From NCBI RefSeq assembly GCF_954871325.1, contig NC_088776.1, positions 10,912,052-10,976,051 on the forward strand: a stretch of 64,000 nt of DNA. The letters run 5' to 3'. The translations under genes were made by a program, and so were the position numbers. Below are positions 32,802 through 56,185 of the stretch, piece after piece. The notes below the pieces were generated by a model, which worked only from the letters and a program-made list of their open reading frames with translations, did not search any database and had not been told where the DNA came from. Numbering within the stretch: the first letter of the stretch is position 1; the number at the start of each line of letters is the position of its first letter. Source of the DNA: Gordionus sp. m RMFG-2023 (taxonomy: Eukaryota > Nematomorpha > Gordioida > Chordodea > Parachordodidae).

Positions 32802-35295
32802 CAGTTGGGCAGTACCGCGAATACTTGTATCTAAAATACAAGATACAAGATCCTTTTGTATCTTGTACTCAGTATCTTATTGACATTTTTAATAAAATAC
32901 TAGTATCTGTATCTAAGATCCTTTATTTTGAAAAGAATCTTGTATCTTTTTCATTTTCTTTAAAAAGGTACAGATACAGATTCTTTTTAATATTCATGTT
33001 TAAAACATTTACATATCACACAATGTTACTATATTTTCTTCGTGAAATCTTGTATTATTTTCTTTATTTTTTCCTGCTATATTTTAAATATTTTGATAAC
33101 CAAAATTAGTTGGAAATTTTACAGATCACAAAAATAGCAACACCAAAACTAAATAAGCAAAGGTTATATTTTATATATAATTTTATAATTTGTAGAATGT
33201 TTAACATTTATAGTAGTGAAGATGAAATTATGGAGATAGGTTCTCCTGAGTCAAATCTGAATCTTGAAATTTTAGATGGAAAATTTTATATAGTAATTCA
33301 TGTGAAAAAGGAAAGGGTGCAAGCCGAATATTAAAATTACACAAGTAAAAAAGTTATTAAAGATTGAACATACTCCTCACAAACTTTGTTAAACATATTA
33401 AAGTATAATATACATTTTTATTTTATAATATGACATAAGTTATGGTATAGTTAAATTATAGATGTTATACTAATAAAAAGTATATTAAAAATTAAAACTA
33501 TTGTTATCTTTACAGAATACAAAATTAGATATGATATTGGATCGGTAATCGGCAGATATCAATTTAATATCGAGAATATCGGATCGGATCGACCTCTAAA
33601 AAGTAGTATCGGTACACCCCTAAAAAACATATATCCAAAATGATTTTAATTTGATAATCAACTATCTTCTATAAAAAAATTTTAATAATAATTATCTAAG
33701 AAGGACTTAAGTATTATAGGTATTATTATGTTAATAATTTAAATGATCAGTTATTGTTTATATTCAATTCAATTACAATTCTAAAAGTATATAAAATATT
33801 TTTATTGTAAAATCACTTTTATATAATAAGTAATAACATTAATCTATATACATATTAAGTAATAAACAATTATATTATGAAATTTGAAATAAATATTTAA
33901 AATAATATTTAACATTAATATAGCGAAGATTTCTTTTTAGAAATACCAATATTTCCAATTTATCAAAGGTCAGCTTGCGGCGATAGTAACTGTCAATATC
34001 ATCAGCTTCACTAAAAACAGATTCTGTAGTGATTATCGCACACTTTTATAAAAAAAAAATAACAATATGATAGAATGTTTATTAATTAATTATTATTACT
34101 AAAAAAATATACATAAAAATGGATTTCAATTTTATTTATAAAAATAAATGATTTTAGATATAACTATTTTTTTTTCATTTTATAACATTTTATTTTTTTA
34201 AAGAAGCCATTTTTATATCGGATCAAATTTTATAATATTGACCGATAATTGATATTTTAAAATGGGTGAAATATCGGCCCTATCCGATTCGATAAAAAAT
34301 ATCGGCACATCCCTAATATATTTTATATTTAATTATTTTAGCAAGTTCTTATTAAAGGAAATATTTAAGCTACAATTGATATATAATATTAGATAATTTT
34401 AAAAGGCTCTTAATAAAATAATTATAATAAGGTAAAATTTAACTTTATTAGTTACTTTTATTTATTTATGATAATAAATAAAATTACATTACAGTATTTA
34501 TTTATGAAATTTAATTAATTTAAAATGCATTAAAGAAAATTGCTATGTAATTAACAATTAAATAATTTAATTTTGTACATTATTTTCATATTTTTTATAT
34601 ATAATTAATAATTTTCAAGAAATATATAAAAAAAATATGAAAAAAGATTTAAATGATATTTATATACATGATATTACAAATGTAATAAGTCATATTAGAA
34701 AATAAAACTAATTAAAAAATACATAAATATCACAAACAAGTAATGATAAATACTTATTAAAGAAATGAATAAAATAAAACTAGTATATTTTTTTAGAGAT
34801 GCCATTTATCCATATACTCCGAATATCTATATTTAAAACAACACAGAAAATAACCTGCAAATTCTAATAAATCATTTGATTTAATTTTTTTTCTTATTTG
34901 CACACTTTTAACTCCCATTAAATATACTACTCTCCCTTCCCTGTTTAAGCTATTAATGGGTAAAAATTAATATTATCCTGGTTATTATGATTAATTCATC
35001 AATAAATATTTTATTAATTATTGCAAATATTCATTCTCATATGTGTATGCTATGTTCTTCACAAATAAATAATAAAAACTGTATTTTATAAACTATTCTA
35101 ATTTAATTGGTAATGATAATTTAAAAGTATCTTGTATTTAAGATACTCTAATTTAGTAAAAGATACAAGTATCTTTTATCTTGTATCTTTTTGATATTTT
35201 GAAAAAGATACTAGTATCTGTATCTAGATTCATTTTTTTAAAAAGAATCTGTATTTGTATCTAGATTCTTTTTCCGGAGGACCTGCCCAACTCTG
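32802..35295. mobile_element. hAT element with GTATCTTGTATCTT-rich ends, nested
   Basis: Ends CAGTTGGGCAG and CTGCCCAACTCTG. The string AACCTGTTCA is present on both sides (32792-32801, 35296-35305), consistent with an 8-bp TSD plus two matching bases. Both subterminal regions are packed with AGATACAAGTATCTTGTATC words, the Tol2-like style of hAT ends. No clear transposase remains. Two ATCGG-type termini lie inside at 33530-33621 and 34205-34317. Confidence 0.75.
33530..34317. mobile_element. ATCGG-type hAT-like termini (two right-hand ends)
   Basis: ATATCGGATCGGATCGACC with AGTATCGGTACACCCCTA ends near 33621. ATATCGGCCCTATCCGATTC with ATCGGCACATCCCTA ends near 34317. Both read as right termini of the same broad family as 28685-29510, implying at least two insertions, or one with internal rearrangement. 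The 33622-34204 interval is AT-rich and noncoding. Confidence 0.5.
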
Positions 35296-36061
35296 AACCT
35301 GTTCAAATACGGACAAATACTCTAAAAAATCTGAAGAAAAAGAAATTCAAAATATGTTTGAAAAAACGATATAAATACATGTGATCAGAATGCTGCCTAT
35401 ATATTTGTGCCCCCAATCTCAAAGGGAACATCTAGTAGTGAATTAATGAAGTATATAATATAATACAAAATTAGGCATTTTACAATGTGGTAATGATCAA
35501 AGTATTTCAAGTGATATCATATAAGGAGTAAAAGCGGTATATTTGATAGCAAATTTTGTGGAAAGCATTAACTTCCACCAAAAACAAGAGATTCCGCTTC
35601 AAGTTACTGGAGCGGGGAATTTGCCCAACATGTCCATTAAGAGAAATGATATTATAATTATACTAACAATTCTTAATTCTTCTTCAGAAAGAAATTGGTC
35701 AATGTGCGGTAATATTCTTACTAAAACGAATCGATTGAAGATCTTAATAACAGAAAAATCGATTTAAAAATATTAAAGAAAATGATCGTATTTATTATGA
35801 ATCAGAACTAGACTGCGACGATGAGTTAAACATTAGTTATTGAATGACAATGAATTTTAAAAAATATTATAAAAATAATATAGATTCATTTACTATTATA
35901 TACAAAATAAAGTTAATATTGACTTAGAAAGCATACATTTGAATATGACCATAGTTGACCTGTCAAATACACAACCTCCTTTAAAAGTATTTTTTGCTCA
36001 AAAATTTAAAAAAAATTTTTTCATACGAAAAGTAAAAAATCATCTTTGGACGTACCAATAG

Positions 36062-36748
36062 CAGAGTTGGACACTAATGAATAAAATAGCAGATAACTTT
36101 AAAATGATGAAAGATGCTCTAATAGTAGAGTTATATCATATATATGTACCACGGAAGATAGTTGGACACATAACAGAAGGTAAAAATTTATTTATATTTA
36201 TAAATTGATTTGATTAAATAATTTTGAGCTTGTTTGGGAATCACAGGCCATTGGCTAGACCCTAGGACTTTAAAAAGAAGATCTATGGCATTGGCCCTCA
36301 AAATGATAATAGGATGCCAGACATACGATGTACTTGCAAATAAAATTATTGATAATCTATCTTATATTAAAAATATGTATATAACCTTACCCTCAAGTGC
36401 TAGTGTCTAGAGATTATTTAGTAAGGCAAAACTTATACTTTCTGATCGTCGTTCTAGACTTGGGGATGATTTTATTATTAAAATGCAACAAATTACCATA
36501 AATATTTATTTTTATTACATAAATTTTTTTATAATCAAAACTAACTATATTTTAATATTTATAAATGTTGATTTTTATATATTTACTATACAATTAACGT
36601 TATAAATAAAAAATTTGATTGTAAATTTTTTTTATAAAAAGTAGTTAATAGCGAGCTAGTTTTTTTTACAAAGATAGCGGTAGCACGCTTCTTTTTTTAA
36701 CAAATAGCGGTAGCGCGCTACTTTTAAAAGTAGCGTTTAACATCTCTG
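36062..36748 (+). mobile_element. hAT deletion derivative, 687 bp
   Basis: Left end CAGAGTTGGACAC, right end GCGTTTAACATCTCTG with TAGCGGTAGCGCGC words like those in 1130-3357. Perfect 8-bp TSD ACCAATAG (36054-36061, 36749-36756). Inside, + strand remnants are GHWLDPRTLKRRSMALALK with MIIGCQTYDVLANKIID, then directly the dimerisation motif RLFSKAKLILSDRRSRLGDD. The stretch between those blocks has been deleted. It shares ALK-IIGCQTYD-LAN with the element at 1130-3357. Confidence 0.85.
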
Positions 36749-36756
36749 ACCAATAG

Positions 36757-37613
36757 TTTACATTAGTTTTAATTCTTTATTTTAACGAAAATTATTTATA
36801 ATTTATAAAATGATTCGTGTTTTTTTTATATATATAACGAAGATTACCGGATGTACCTCGCAAACCCTTAAGGGCTTTCCTTTGTTCAATACAACCTTAA
36901 AAGATTTTGAAGCAGTTAAGAAAAATACGAGCTCCCGAATAACTTGATAATAAAAAATCATTCTTTTAATGGCTTGAAAAATTCTTTGCCTTGTGTATTA
37001 TTTTAATTTAATGAAGGCTAATTTTTATCAAATCCCTCATCATGTTTAAATATGTTGCGCCTTTTTTTTCTCACCCAATTACAAATGTATTTAAAAGATA
37101 AATAGTGATAAATATATTTAGAGTATTATTGTATTTTTTACCGCAATAGCAAGATGGGCTTTTATGCCCTAATTTAAACAACGATTAAAGAAAACTTAAT
37201 AATAAATTCTTTATAGGGTATATTATATGCGATGAAGTTTATATTATATATGAACATATTTGTATGATATTATTATTCGAATAAAAAATAATATTTCAAA
37301 GTTTCACCGTTACCATTTGGTTATATTAAATTTATATACAACTAATTCTTTCTATTTATTTTTTTATGTTTCGTTTCCTATCAAGGAATCGAAGAATATT
37401 CGAATATGAAATTGAAGAAAATAATATATTATATTTTTTGGTGCGATTTAAATTTTTTTTAAAAGATAGTTTTAAACGTAAATTCCTTTTAAAAACAGCC
37501 CGAAATTTATCAAGTAAAAGTGTTTTCGAGAATTCTTTTCTATTATATTTAATAATATTTTTAAAATTAAATTTAATGATTATAATATGAAAAACATTCA
37601 AATGCTTTTAAAG
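36757..37613. other. AT-rich intergenic or intron DNA, nothing recognised
   Basis: No supported gene or repeat. Short open frames on both strands at 37356-37601 are lysine/phenylalanine/asparagine-rich, as expected by chance at this composition. Confidence 0.5.
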
Positions 37614-37679
37614 CAAAATTCATTCTCAAATTTTAGAAATGCCAACTATATAATCAACGTCTTGACCAAAGATAAATAA
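37614..37679 (+). CDS. Possible terminal exon of CDK5RAP1 (speculative)
   Basis: After CTTTTAAAG at 37613 a phase-0 reading gives QNSFSNFRNANYIINVLTKD then Lys-stop, 21 residues. The family normally ends about 25-30 residues after the YVxVK of the TRAM domain, with a serine-rich strand and a TTL-like end. Length, phase and the final L-T-K-D fit loosely, and an AATAAA overlaps the stop. The acceptor has a weak pyrimidine tract. The alternative is read-through of exon 5 into VDILKLTFKKMT and a stop at 32484. Confidence 0.2.
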   Translation, partial: QNSFSNFRNANYIINVLTKDK

Positions 37680-37939
37680 ATGGAAGCCACAATATACGTA
37701 AGTGATAAACTAATCAAAAAATCTCGTGATGCTAAATTTGTATTTCTCTAATTTTGCACCTGCTCAAAATGTTTTACAAGATTTTTATACAAAATTCTGA
37801 TAAAATAAAGGATTTATAAGCAAGATCTAATTGGCAATTGTAACTGAATAGATGAAATGATCATTAGAAAACACATTTGTAATGGCCAGTACTATGGTTG
37901 AATATTATTTTTAAATCATTGAAAACTTGTATCTATTAT

Positions 37940-38384
37940 CAGTAGCGTCTCTGGAGAACCTCCTGAAAATTTTAAAGGTAATTTTATAAATGTTTCCTTT
38001 AAAAATAATCCTGTTTTTAAAGTTGAGCTCCTTACACTTATGCTTCTCTATTAAATATTTGGACCTTGAATATGAAATAAAGAAATCTAATATTTTAACA
38101 ATTTCATATCTTAAAATCTATTTTTTTTTGTGGTTGAAAGTTTGAATTAATTTATATTTTGGCAACTTTCTTCTTCCATAATTAAGACTAAAAAATATAT
38201 TAGTTTAATGTATCAATTTATTAAAATATGAATTAACAAATATTCAGCGTAATGTTTTATAGTTTTTAGATATAAATTATTGTAAATTTATGTAATAAAA
38301 TTATCTTTGGGGAATAAATTTTTTGAGAAAAGGGTTAACCCCAAATTCAACCTCCCCCTCTCCCCGCCTGTGGTTACGGCCCTA
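37940..38384. mobile_element. Possible MITE with CAGTAGCGTCTC / TACGGCCCTA ends
   Basis: The left edge CAGTAGCGTCTCTGG and right edge GGTTACGGCCCTA (complement TAGGGCCGTAACC) resemble decayed hAT MITE termini. The right subterminal region is C-rich (CCTCCCCCTCTCCCC). No TSD was matched. Confidence 0.35.
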
Positions 38385-38554
38385 TTACAAATATTTAAGT
38401 GATTATAATTATTAAATATTTGATTCTTTCACATATCACATTTATTTATCCATGTACATTCATATAAATAAAACCATACATATTATTAAAATGAGGGGAA
38501 CTACCCCCCATCCAATTTGTCTATTTCTTCCAAATACAAAATACTTATTATTTA

Positions 38555-38710
38555 ATTAGTTAAAATTTGCGTTTAGGTATTGTAAGTATCTTTATAAACA
38601 GTAAAAGAAGTTACAAAATAGCTATTATTTAATTTGTTGAATTTTCTGTTTAGGTATTGTAGTAATTTTAAAATATTTAGTAAAAATTATGTAATCAGTA
38701 AAAGATATAT
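38555..38710. repeat. Two-copy tandem repeat of about 80 bp
   Basis: TATTATTTAATTAGTTAAAA...GTTTAGGTATTGTA...AGTAAAAG is followed by a second version with TATTATTTAATTTGTTGAAT...GTTTAGGTATTGTAG...AGTAAAAG. Both copies are diverged. Confidence 0.45.
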
Positions 38711-39192
38711 AATGGCGTAATAGGATATCCTACGTTATATTTTAATTTCACTTTGTAATCGGAAAAATTTATTTTTAAGTTTCATTTGCTTCTCATTGTT
38801 TATTTCTAACTAATAATCAATTTATATCCCTTTATCTACTCTATTTGGGGCTATATTGTCCCTAGTCATGATGAATTTTATACTACGGATGAAAAATAAC
38901 ATCATAAACTACAAAATTATAGGCAAGATATAGTTAATTTGGAACTAGATAAAAGTTATTTAGAAACTAAACATCAATAGAGTATTAGATATATTTTCTT
39001 TAAAAATTTCTTCACAGCAGTCATCATTCATTTAGAAAACTATTTTGATCTCCTAGAGCCTCAATGTATATCTTGGATATCTTTCTATTTAATTTCCCCA
39101 TTTCTTTTTTCTCTTATGCCATTTTTGGATCAATCATTATGTAACAAATAAGAAGTTTGTGGTCAGAATTTTACATAACTTGATGGAGTACA

Positions 39193-41990
39193 TTAATATT
39201 TTTTATCCAAGAGTCGAACTAGAACAAATGAAATAGCCAATTTGAGATCATGATTGTATGAAGGGCTATAATAAGTATATTTCTCTGACGTCGGGGTGTT
39301 CAAAAAAGTATTAGCGGCACGAAGATCCAGATTTCGACATAGTTCTAGAAGTTGTTTTAAATTGGATATCCAAAATATAATAGATGCAATAGGTGTTAGG
39401 TATTTAACCTTACAAATTATTATAATCATCACAAATATATATAATCATATAGTAAATTCCTAGTTGCTACAATATTTAATGTATTATTTATTATACTTTA
39501 TTTAATAACCATATTTATCATTAATGTCATTAAATAATTCAATCAACTAATCTGTTATTACAGTAGCGCTCTACATTTATAAAAAAATAGTTAAATTAAA
39601 TTTGCGGTTCTCTTAAAAATGTTAGAAGTGGAGAAAGTTAGATATTCAAAAAAGTCACGGTTCAGGGTTACTCGGGAAAATTTTTATTATTATTTTTTTT
39701 TAATTTATTTATTTAAGAGCGAATAATGGCTCGAAGAGCTACTTATAGAAAAACATGCAAAGATTATTACGGAGTGGTAGACTGATTTACATAGTAAAAA
39801 TAGGACCCAGATCGATAAAGACATGAAAGAAAATAGAATTTATAAAAGATTAAAATATTTCTGTAAACCTTGCAGTTATAGAAAACTACCTTCTATCGTT
39901 TTAGGAAACGGAAAAATAATCATTGACCAGGATGAACAAATGACATTATGTCTTGATTATTATAAGAGGGTCTTCGACTCACGGAAAGCAACTCTACCAA
40001 CTAATATAAATTCAAACCTCGCCCCCCCCCCATCTGATTTCTCCATAAATGAAATATCAAATATAGTCATAAACTACGCAAAAACAAAGCTCAAGGATGA
40101 ATAATATCTCAGCGGAATATCTAAAAATTGCACCTATTACAATATCTTTCTTCCAATTAGCCCTCTTCTATAAAATATGGAAGAGCGAAAATACTCTAGT
40201 GGAATGGAACAAATTTTTCCTATATAATTTCTATAAAATCAAAAACCCACAAAAATTTACAGATTACCGAGCTGTAGCCCTCATATCCTGCCTTTCAAAA
40301 ATTTTTTATGGACCTTAAAAAATAAAATCATATCATCCACACCTCACCTTCTTCTCAAATACATATACGCGTACAGACCAAACAAAATTATACTGCAGCC
40401 AATATTAGCCCTAAAAATAATTAAGCAAAAATGCTGCCAAAATACCCTCATACTTTGCTTTCGTATTTCAGTAGAGCCTTTTACAATGTTAACCATGAAA
40501 CTCTATGAGCAACTCTGTCAGAATGTAGCATAGAATCCTACTCACTATTTTAAAAAATCACAATTTTAAACTGTTTGCATGCTTCAAAATCAATAATAAA
40601 TATTCAAAAAAAGGTGTAAAACAAGGTTAGATATCGCTTCTTTTTTTATATATCATAATAAATAAAATCATAAAAGATGGTCTGTGTTTGGACGATCTAA
40701 TAGATATAGGATCAAACGAGATTAAGAAAATAACATAATATCCTTATCGTTATGATCTCATAGAAGAAACCAAAAACTTATTACTCTACCTATTAGAAAC
40801 CTTGAGCCATAGAGGTGGAGTAACGATATATCAAAGTAGTTATTCTCGCCTCCCCAAAAGCGCCACCGCTTCAAAATTTAATTGTTGAAAATAATGAAAT
40901 AAAAATAGCAGACAAAATTAAGTACTTAGTAGTCACTCTTGATAATACAGGTAGTTGCAAAGGAGAAATGAAAACAAGAATACAAAAAAAGCTAGTTGCG
41001 CCTTTCATGAAAATATAAAAAACAAAAGAGATTTCGGTAGTTACCAGACTACATATCTTCAAATAATTCCTATATTAATCTATGAAGGCGACTTATGGGA
41101 CATAAATAAAACAGAAAATAGACGTCTCCAATCCTTTATTAGTAATTGCCTCCGAATCAAAATGCTATCTTCTATCCAAAAATCATCTCAAATACCAATC
41201 TTTGGAAACCGCTATATCACACGCCAATATTCTTAGCATTAATAAAAGGCAAAATTTAGATTCTAGCCCACAAAGAAAATCTGATCACAATCTAGTACAT
41301 GATGACATAACATGGTTTATTTATACATACAAAGGAAATCTGTAAACAAAGTAAAAATCACATGGTACTATAAAACTACAAAAGATGTGATATAATTATA
41401 TCTAGGAAAAAATTTACTAAACTAAATAACTGCAAGAAATCTATCAAAAAATTATTTCATATCAAAGAGTGATACAATGAAAGCTCACTATCCAAAATCT
41501 TGCTCGATCAAACAAAAAACAATATTATTATCAAATATAAAACAAATTTATATAAGATATGGAATTCAATGATGCAATATATTAAATTCTTATTTTCATG
41601 ATATTAATTATCTTAATTTTTTATGAAAATAAAAAATTCTTTCAATTAAAGTATTTAAATATACTAATTTTCCAAATTTCTTTTTAATTAACTAATACTC
41701 ACAGAAAGATATATTAAACTTAAAATTATCCATCCCCTACCATTAAACTAATTAAATTATACTGTAGTTCTTGGACATCAGCTCCTTTTTTTGCCCTGTT
41801 TTTTTTATTAAGCCTATAGACGTTTAGGCAACATTTTTCAAAATTTTGCGCATACAAATACCTGTGACTTGCTGACAAATTTGTAGAGGGCTCCTCATTT
41901 TTACTTTTTACCCAAAAATTTGTTCCAATCATATGGAAATGAGGAAAACCTAGCGTAGCTCTGTTTAACTTCCAACGACAGGGCGCAAAA
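39193..41990 (+). mobile_element. LINE copy C, 3' part plus strand, 5' part inverted
   Basis: At 39432-39193 the - strand encodes an endonuclease fragment (LLELCRNLDLRAANTFL, KYTYYSPSYNH). From about 39720 the + strand encodes the linker and RT: RIYKRLKYFCKPCSYRKLPS (39823), ISAEYLKIAP, LVEWNKFFLYNFYKIKNP, TDYRAVALISCLSKIF (40097-40318), later IPILIYEGDLWDINKTENRR (41070-41110). The 3' tail, with GGGCTCCTCATTTTTAC and CCTAGCGTAGCTCTGTT, ends near 41990. Several stops interrupt the RT. Confidence 0.8.
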
Positions 41991-42149
41991 GGGCTATATA
42001 TTACGTATCATGTAAAATTTAAAATCGAAATGATAATATCTTATTTTTAATTCGGAATTAATATTAAAAAACTTTCCTAATTGTGCTCTGTCTGATAAAA
42101 ACAGAAAACCTTTAAATTTAACTTTTAAAAGTGCGTTTTCAAAAACGTG

Positions 42150-53574
<11,425 letters not shown>

Positions 53575-53626
53575 AATAAGATATATTGATTTCATGCACA
53601 CATTTTGATAAATATAGTGTACTGTA

Positions 53627-53632
53627 AATAAA
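53627..53632 (+). promoter_or_regulatory. NSUN2 poly(A) signal
   Basis: AATAAA 53 bp after the NSUN2 stop codon (53572-53574), followed by a T/G-containing stretch. AATAAA is frequent by chance in this composition, but the position suits a short 3' UTR. Confidence 0.5.
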
Positions 53633-53721
53633 GAATATATATACCTGTCACGTGATGATTAATAATATATATTTGTACGTAATACTTAAAATTATATTTT
53701 TAAATAAGATAATTCGTTACG

Positions 53722-53952
53722 CCTCGTTTATAGTAAGCACGATTCACACCTCAAGTGACGCAGAATTTATTGCTAGCGAAATCACAGCTGATATGTCACA
53801 GCTATAATACTTTTTGAAATATAGGTAAACAGCTCCCGCGTTTCATCATATCTCTCCGTATTTATAAATTATCTATTATTGGCATGCTTTTGTAAATTAC
53901 AAATTAATTTCTCATCACTTGATAAAATCGTGCTTACTATAAATGAAATGAG
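53722..53952. mobile_element. MITE of about 230 bp downstream of NSUN2
   Basis: Long inverted repeats: CGTTTATAGTAAGCACGATT with TCAAGTGA on the left, TCACTTGA with AATCGTGCTTACTATAAATG on the right. The interior is noncoding. The superfamily was not determined; no TSD is obvious. Confidence 0.65.
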
Positions 53953-54486
53953 ACCTTATTTAGAGATGACTATTATGTAGGAAACTCGACAATTAAAAAA
54001 ATTTTATTAATTTTTTCTTCTATTTTTAAAAAAAGGAACTTGTTTGGTTTTTTTATAAAAAATGAGGATTATGACCAAGGATCCAGACCATAACAATATC
54101 AGTTCATAAAAAATAATATAGGTTCTATTTTTAAGATCCGATTATAATTTTTTTACATGCAAACTGATAAGAATTATCTAAAAAAATGCATTTTTTCAAA
54201 ATTTATTATTTTCAAAATTTTTCAAATATCTATGATGAAAAATAACATTATACTCTAACTTTAGCTGGCACCATCAAATTTTATCAACTTCTCTTTTTTT
54301 AAAATAGCACGCTATTAGATATACCAAAAGTGTGCTACTTTAACAACTCTATGAATTAGTAATGTAAAATTTCAATTTCGAGGACTGGGGTAATTTCATC
54401 ATTTAGTTAGATGTTGATTATAATGGATAAAACCAATTTTATCACTCTTTCATGGTATAATCGATCTTATTTTAGGCAGATCATAT

Positions 54487-56177
54487 TAGAGGTCTGCATT
54501 GGGCGGGGTTTCGACCCGCCCGCCCACTCGAATAAAAAATTTTCGAGAATGGGCAGTCGGGTGGGAACTATGGGCCTGGGTGGGTGGGGGAGGGTTAAAA
54601 AATTTAAACAATGGGCGGGCAGGTTAAAGAAATTTAAAATTTTTGTTCAAAAACAACCTAAAGAAAAATTATAAATAATTAAATGATCAATAACAATATT
54701 TCTTTTTTTTATTGTACCAATCGTTTTTTTAAGTGAAGAACACTTTACTAGTTTTCCGACATCTTTATCTAATTGTTCCTACCATATATTATGTCTCATA
54801 ATGGCTTTCATTGATGTAATACCCGGATGTCTCGTCATCATTTTCTATTTCATCTAATATTGTTCTAAAAGTTTAATTCGGTGCTTGATTTTGTATATTT
54901 GTACCATTTATTATTATTTTTACTTTTCTTAAAATTGGATTTTTTACGGTTTCCTCTCTAAGTTCTTTTCCTGATAGAGTTAATGTGTCATAAGTAAGAT
55001 TTCTTATATATTTCACTGTTTTATTTTCGCTTGTTATTCTATCATTTTTCTCTATTGGGTTTCGCGATAAAGCATTTGCAATTATATTATTATCGCCATT
55101 CTTGTACATTATATCATAATCATATGCAGATAATTTATAAGCCCAACGTAATAATCTTTGATTTGTTAATGAGCTTAAATCTCTGCTATTACCAGGTTTG
55201 TGGTCTGTTCGTATTTTAGATTTTGGTCCATACAAATAGTTATCTACGCTGTTTATTATTGCTTTTGCTTCTTTGTCTATTGTAGAATAATTCTTTTCAG
55301 CGTCTTGTAAAGTTATTGAGGTGTAAGCTATTGGAATTCGTTACCATTATCATATTTTTGTATGAGTACAGCTCCAAATCCTTGGTTAGATGCATCTGTT
55401 TCTAATATTAGCTCGAGGCCCGGTTTATAAAACTATAGTTTCCGATTAGCATGAAAACGATTACAAAAATAGCATGGTATTTTATTTTGGAATGGCAGAT
55501 TAATCATTCCGTACTCACTTCAAAAAAGAGTTTTACATATATTGCATAGGAGACATCCGGATCTCACTTGAGGAAGAGGATATACTTCAAAAGGATATCC
55601 TACTCTAGTAACGACCAGAAAGAGATTTGCCAAAGCTATCATGATTAGCAAGAAATATATTGGCAATTCCTGCAACTAGTGCTTCTTCTGAACGAGGATT
55701 TAGCATTGCTTGAAGGTTTTCAGAACAAAGAAGAACGTGTTTGAATCCAGAAAATGTCGACTCATTATTATTTTTGCATTATAATTACATATAATATTAT
55801 ATATTTTTTCATAATTCTATTTGATCAAATAAATTGTCCATAATTTAAATTGATTATTTTTTTTATTAAATTTATTTCCTAAATTATAAATTTTTTGAAG
55901 TGTAATGCTGAAATATTTTTTATTAGATGCTTAAAAAATTTAAAGAATGACCATAATTAAATTTTATAAGCGGGCTTGGGTTGAAAATTTTTATAAATAA
56001 TGGGCGGGCGGGTAAAAAATTTTAGACTAATGGGCGGGCGGGTAAGGAATTTTAGACAAATGGGCGGAGCGAGCGAGTATATATTTTATTGAAAACTATG
56101 GGCGAGCGGGTTAAATTTATTTTAAACATTGGGTAGGCTGGCTTTTGGTCCAAAAACCCGCCCGATGCAGACCTCTA
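54487..56177 (+). mobile_element. hAT transposon with GGGCGGG-rich ends, carrying a Ty3/gypsy fossil
   Basis: Termini TAGAGGTCTGCAT and ATGCAGACCTCTA, flanked by GATCATAT and GGTCATAT (7 of 8). Subterminal regions repeat ATGGGCGGGCGGGT words, a variant of the GGGCC MITE family with the same TAGAG-TCTGCA terminus. Near 55635-55715 the + strand encodes ARNILAIPATSASSERGFSI, the canonical hAT dimerisation motif, so this may be close to the autonomous source of the MITEs. A retroelement piece interrupts it in minus orientation. Confidence 0.8.
54690..55440 (-). mobile_element. Ty3/gypsy fossil: RNase H region, inserted in a hAT
   Basis: The - strand shows the RNase H entry (ETDASNQGFGAVL) near 55400-55340. 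An open stretch at 54873-55235 has KIRTDHKP, SLTNQRLLRWAYKLSAYDYD and NANALSR-like text (here IIANALSRNP), the end of RNase H and the start of the spacer before integrase. Broken; only part of pol remains, with no LTR seen. It sits inside the hAT at 54487-56177, so it is younger than that hAT. Confidence 0.75.
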
Positions 56178-56185
56178 GGTCATAT

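Larger units (their letters stand above)
32731..35979 (+). mobile_element. hAT transposon (GGTTGGCGAGTCGGTCAA ends), outer element of a nest
   Basis: Left end CAGGGTTGGCGAGTCGGTCA, right end GACCTGTCAAATACACAACC, roughly inverted. Flanks TTTTAAAG and TTTAAAAG are near-matching octamers. The + strand near the right end (35543-35767) encodes a hAT dimerisation motif, SSSERNWSMCGNILTKTNRL. Most of the interior is a later hAT (32802-35295). The transposase N-terminal parts are missing. Confidence 0.55.

Noticed and set aside
37350-37610. Overlapping 74- and 81-codon frames on both strands
   Set aside because: Low-complexity Lys/Phe/Asn/Ile composition and no motif; expected by chance in AT-rich DNA.
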